This document shows, piece after piece, positions 62,566-64,000 of a stretch of 64,000 bases of DNA; position 1 is the stretch's first letter, and each line of letters opens with the position of its first letter. The notes under the pieces are model-generated. The model was not told where the DNA came from and did not search any database. It saw nothing but the letters and a program-made list of their open reading frames with translations. This DNA is from Pholis gunnellus. Its lineage: Eukaryota > Chordata > Actinopteri > Perciformes > Pholidae. Where the stretch lies: positions 10,397,016 through 10,461,015 of the forward strand of contig OU342822.1 of assembly GCA_910591455.2 (NCBI GenBank), given 5' to 3'. The translations under genes were made by a program, and so were the position numbers.

Positions 62566-63270
62566 ATCAAAACCGTCATTTAAATGCCGTCAATGTGAGT
62601 TTTCTCGTGGAGGGAAAGAAGATGAAACAGACAAGAATGTTTGGTTTGAACCTGAATTTCAGTTACAGACACACAGGAGAAGACACTGACAATATTTCTG
62701 AAATCTTTCACTAAAAAAATATGCTTTTCCTCACTAACACCTACAGAACTAGTGAAGTGTCCAAACATATACATTATTTCATTTCACTGCAGTGAGTATA
62801 TTACTTACAACCAAAGACTCCTTTTGGAAAAAGTGTATTTAAGATTATTCAATAAAATATTTCTTCATTTCGGGACATAATGCACAATCCCTCTTAAAAA
62901 CATGTCTCACAGTGTAATTTGTCCTTTTTCACATCAGACCATGAAATTATATCTTATGAACAAAGAAAATACTGAATTCAATCTCATGATAGTTCATGTT
63001 AGAATTCAGAGGCGCAGAGAGAGCTGCACATGTTTTTCTGTCTTCTGACAGCAACAGTTCCAGAGTTTGTGTAACGAATGCGTCTTAAACAACCATAAGC
63101 ATTATTTCTCAGTGACATCAGTAACGATGTTAGTCCTAAATGGTTTGTGGTTAGCTAATGGAGGTTCAAAACATGGAGTCTGGATGCTGCAGCACTAGGC
63201 TCTTCAGTGCCAGAAAGAAGCAAACATCTCTTTAGGACTGGAGTTCAGTCCTCCTGATGTCTGCAGCTCA

Positions 63271-63276
63271 TTTATT
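63271..63276 (-). terminator. kcnk3: Possible proximal poly(A) signal of kcnk3
   Basis: AATAAA on the minus strand 59 bases beyond the kcnk3 stop codon. It is canonical and well placed, but kcnk3 messages are often long, so distal sites (for example AATAAA near 61733) may be the main ones. Confidence 0.3.
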
Positions 63277-63334
63277 ACCACAGTAGAAGGGCCCCTTAGT
63301 GGGACTTGACCTTAAAGCATGAAATCCTCCGGGT

Positions 63335-64000
63335 TTAGATGGAGCTTCGGCGTTTATTGAGTCTTCTGTAGTTGTTGATGCTGTGTAGACCAGTGGAAAC
63401 TGAGCTGATGCCCGAGTTGCACACGCAGCCGTTAGAGTGCAGGGGGTTGGAAAAAGCCTCCCCCTGCTCCATGTAGGTGTCCGAGCTGGAGAGGTCACGT
63501 GGGATGATCATGGGTATGGAGTATTGCAGCTTCTCTCTACTCTTGTACCAAAGGCAGGAGCACATAGATTGGAAGTGGAGCACTTCAGCGTAAACGTTAC
63601 GTAGACCCCGGCTTGCCGTCCCTCCTCCACTACCTCCAACTCCATTTCCTCCGCCACACCCAGATGGCGTGGAGGAGGAGGAGGCCTGGTCTGCGGAACA
63701 GTGGATGTGTCCACCTGCCTGACCGTTGTGAGCGAGAAGAGCCCTCTGCTCGGCATCCCTCTTCTCGTCCTCGGCGTTCATGGTCATGAACCGCAGAACT
63801 GCTAAGTTGAGGAAGGCTCCGATCACAGCCAGGCCCGTCAGGATGTAGATGAAGCTGAAGGCCACGTACTCCGGCTTGTTCTGCAGAGCGTGCTTACTCT
63901 GCAGCGCTACATAGTCCCCGAAGCCGATGGTGGTGAGCGTGATGAAGCAGTAGTAGTAAGCATGAAAGAAGGTCCAGTCCTCAAAGTATGAGAAGGCCAG
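63335..64000 (-). CDS. kcnk3: TASK-1 two-pore-domain potassium channel, 3' part of last exon (partial)
   Basis: Plasma-membrane background (leak) potassium channel inhibited by external acid. The window holds the last 221 codons in one open exon that continues beyond base 64000. Visible: pore helix 2 with selectivity filter TIGFGDY (residues 24-30 of the visible part, about 63911-63931), last transmembrane helix FIYILTGLAVIGAFLNL, then VLRFMT (68-73 of the visible part), the gating and anaesthetic-response motif of TASK channels, then MNAEDEKRDAE. The cytosolic tail has a Gly/Ser-rich linker, the conserved RNVYAEVLHFQSMCSCLWY block, IPRDLSSSDT, and C-terminal KRRSSI, the family's 14-3-3/trafficking signal. 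The tail matches KCNK3 rather than KCNK9. Which teleost paralogue (a or b) cannot be told here. A GTG near 63865 is an internal Val codon, not the start. Confidence 0.96.
   Translation of the reverse strand: MAFSYFEDWTFFHAYYYCFITLTTIGFGDYVALQSKHALQNKPEYVAFSFIYILTGLAVIGAFLNLAVLRFMTMNAEDEKRDAEQRALLAHNGQAGGHIHCSADQASSSSTPSGCGGGNGVGGSGGGTASRGLRNVYAEVLHFQSMCSCLWYKSREKLQYSIPMIIPRDLSSSDTYMEQGEAFSNPLHSNGCVCNSGISSVSTGLHSINNYRRLNKRRSSI

Noticed and set aside
1..64000. Search for tRNA or rRNA genes, CRISPR-like arrays, retroviral or LINE coding remnants
   Set aside because: I saw no spaced direct-repeat arrays, no complete tRNA-like sequence, and no reverse-transcriptase, integrase or envelope motifs in the frames examined.

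Overview
The window reads as nuclear DNA of a ray-finned (teleost, probably percomorph) fish. The evidence is vertebrate genes with short GT-AG introns, proteins very close to vertebrate HLX, SLC35F6 and KCNK3, long AT-rich non-coding stretches, many CA/CT/TA microsatellites, and several interspersed repeats that I associate with teleost genomes. There are no operons, CRISPR arrays or prokaryotic features. Nearly all short open frames between the three genes look like chance.

Layout. 1-30.25 kb is a gene desert on the 3' side of a developmental homeobox gene. It holds microsatellites, dispersed repeats, one degenerate THAP-domain remnant (12.4-12.55 kb, minus strand), a nested repeat insertion (25.6-26.4 kb) and several complex stretches that look like conserved non-coding elements. 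30.25-34.4 kb is hlx (minus strand, four coding exons, 379 aa), with a poly(A) signal and a CCAAT-type promoter region. 34.4-43.4 kb is intergenic; it holds a 30-C run, a full-length copy of a dispersed repeat with CAGTGG ends, microsatellites, and a striking 67-bp hairpin at 42898-42964. 43.45-48.3 kb is slc35f6 (minus strand, six coding exons, 378 aa) with a compact promoter carrying two palindromic E-boxes. 48.3-63.3 kb is intergenic, with repeats, a second broken THAP remnant (61.3 kb), a SINE-like element (62.45 kb) and conserved-looking blocks. 63.3 kb to the end is the last part of kcnk3 (minus strand, cut by the window edge).

The three genes lie head-to-tail on the minus strand in the order kcnk3, slc35f6, hlx. 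They do not form a pathway. kcnk3 encodes an acid-sensitive two-pore potassium channel of the plasma membrane. slc35f6 encodes a ten-helix EamA/DMT-family membrane protein, and a C-terminal acidic dileucine motif suggests endo-lysosomal sorting. hlx encodes a transcription factor of gut, liver mesenchyme and blood development. The deserts around hlx are the natural place for its distal enhancers.

I did not find a new protein-coding system. The most unusual items are the near-perfect hairpin downstream of slc35f6, whose two imperfect pairs are both G.U wobbles in plus-strand RNA; the two independent THAP-domain remnants; and a small family of hAT-like miniature elements recognised by shared ends.
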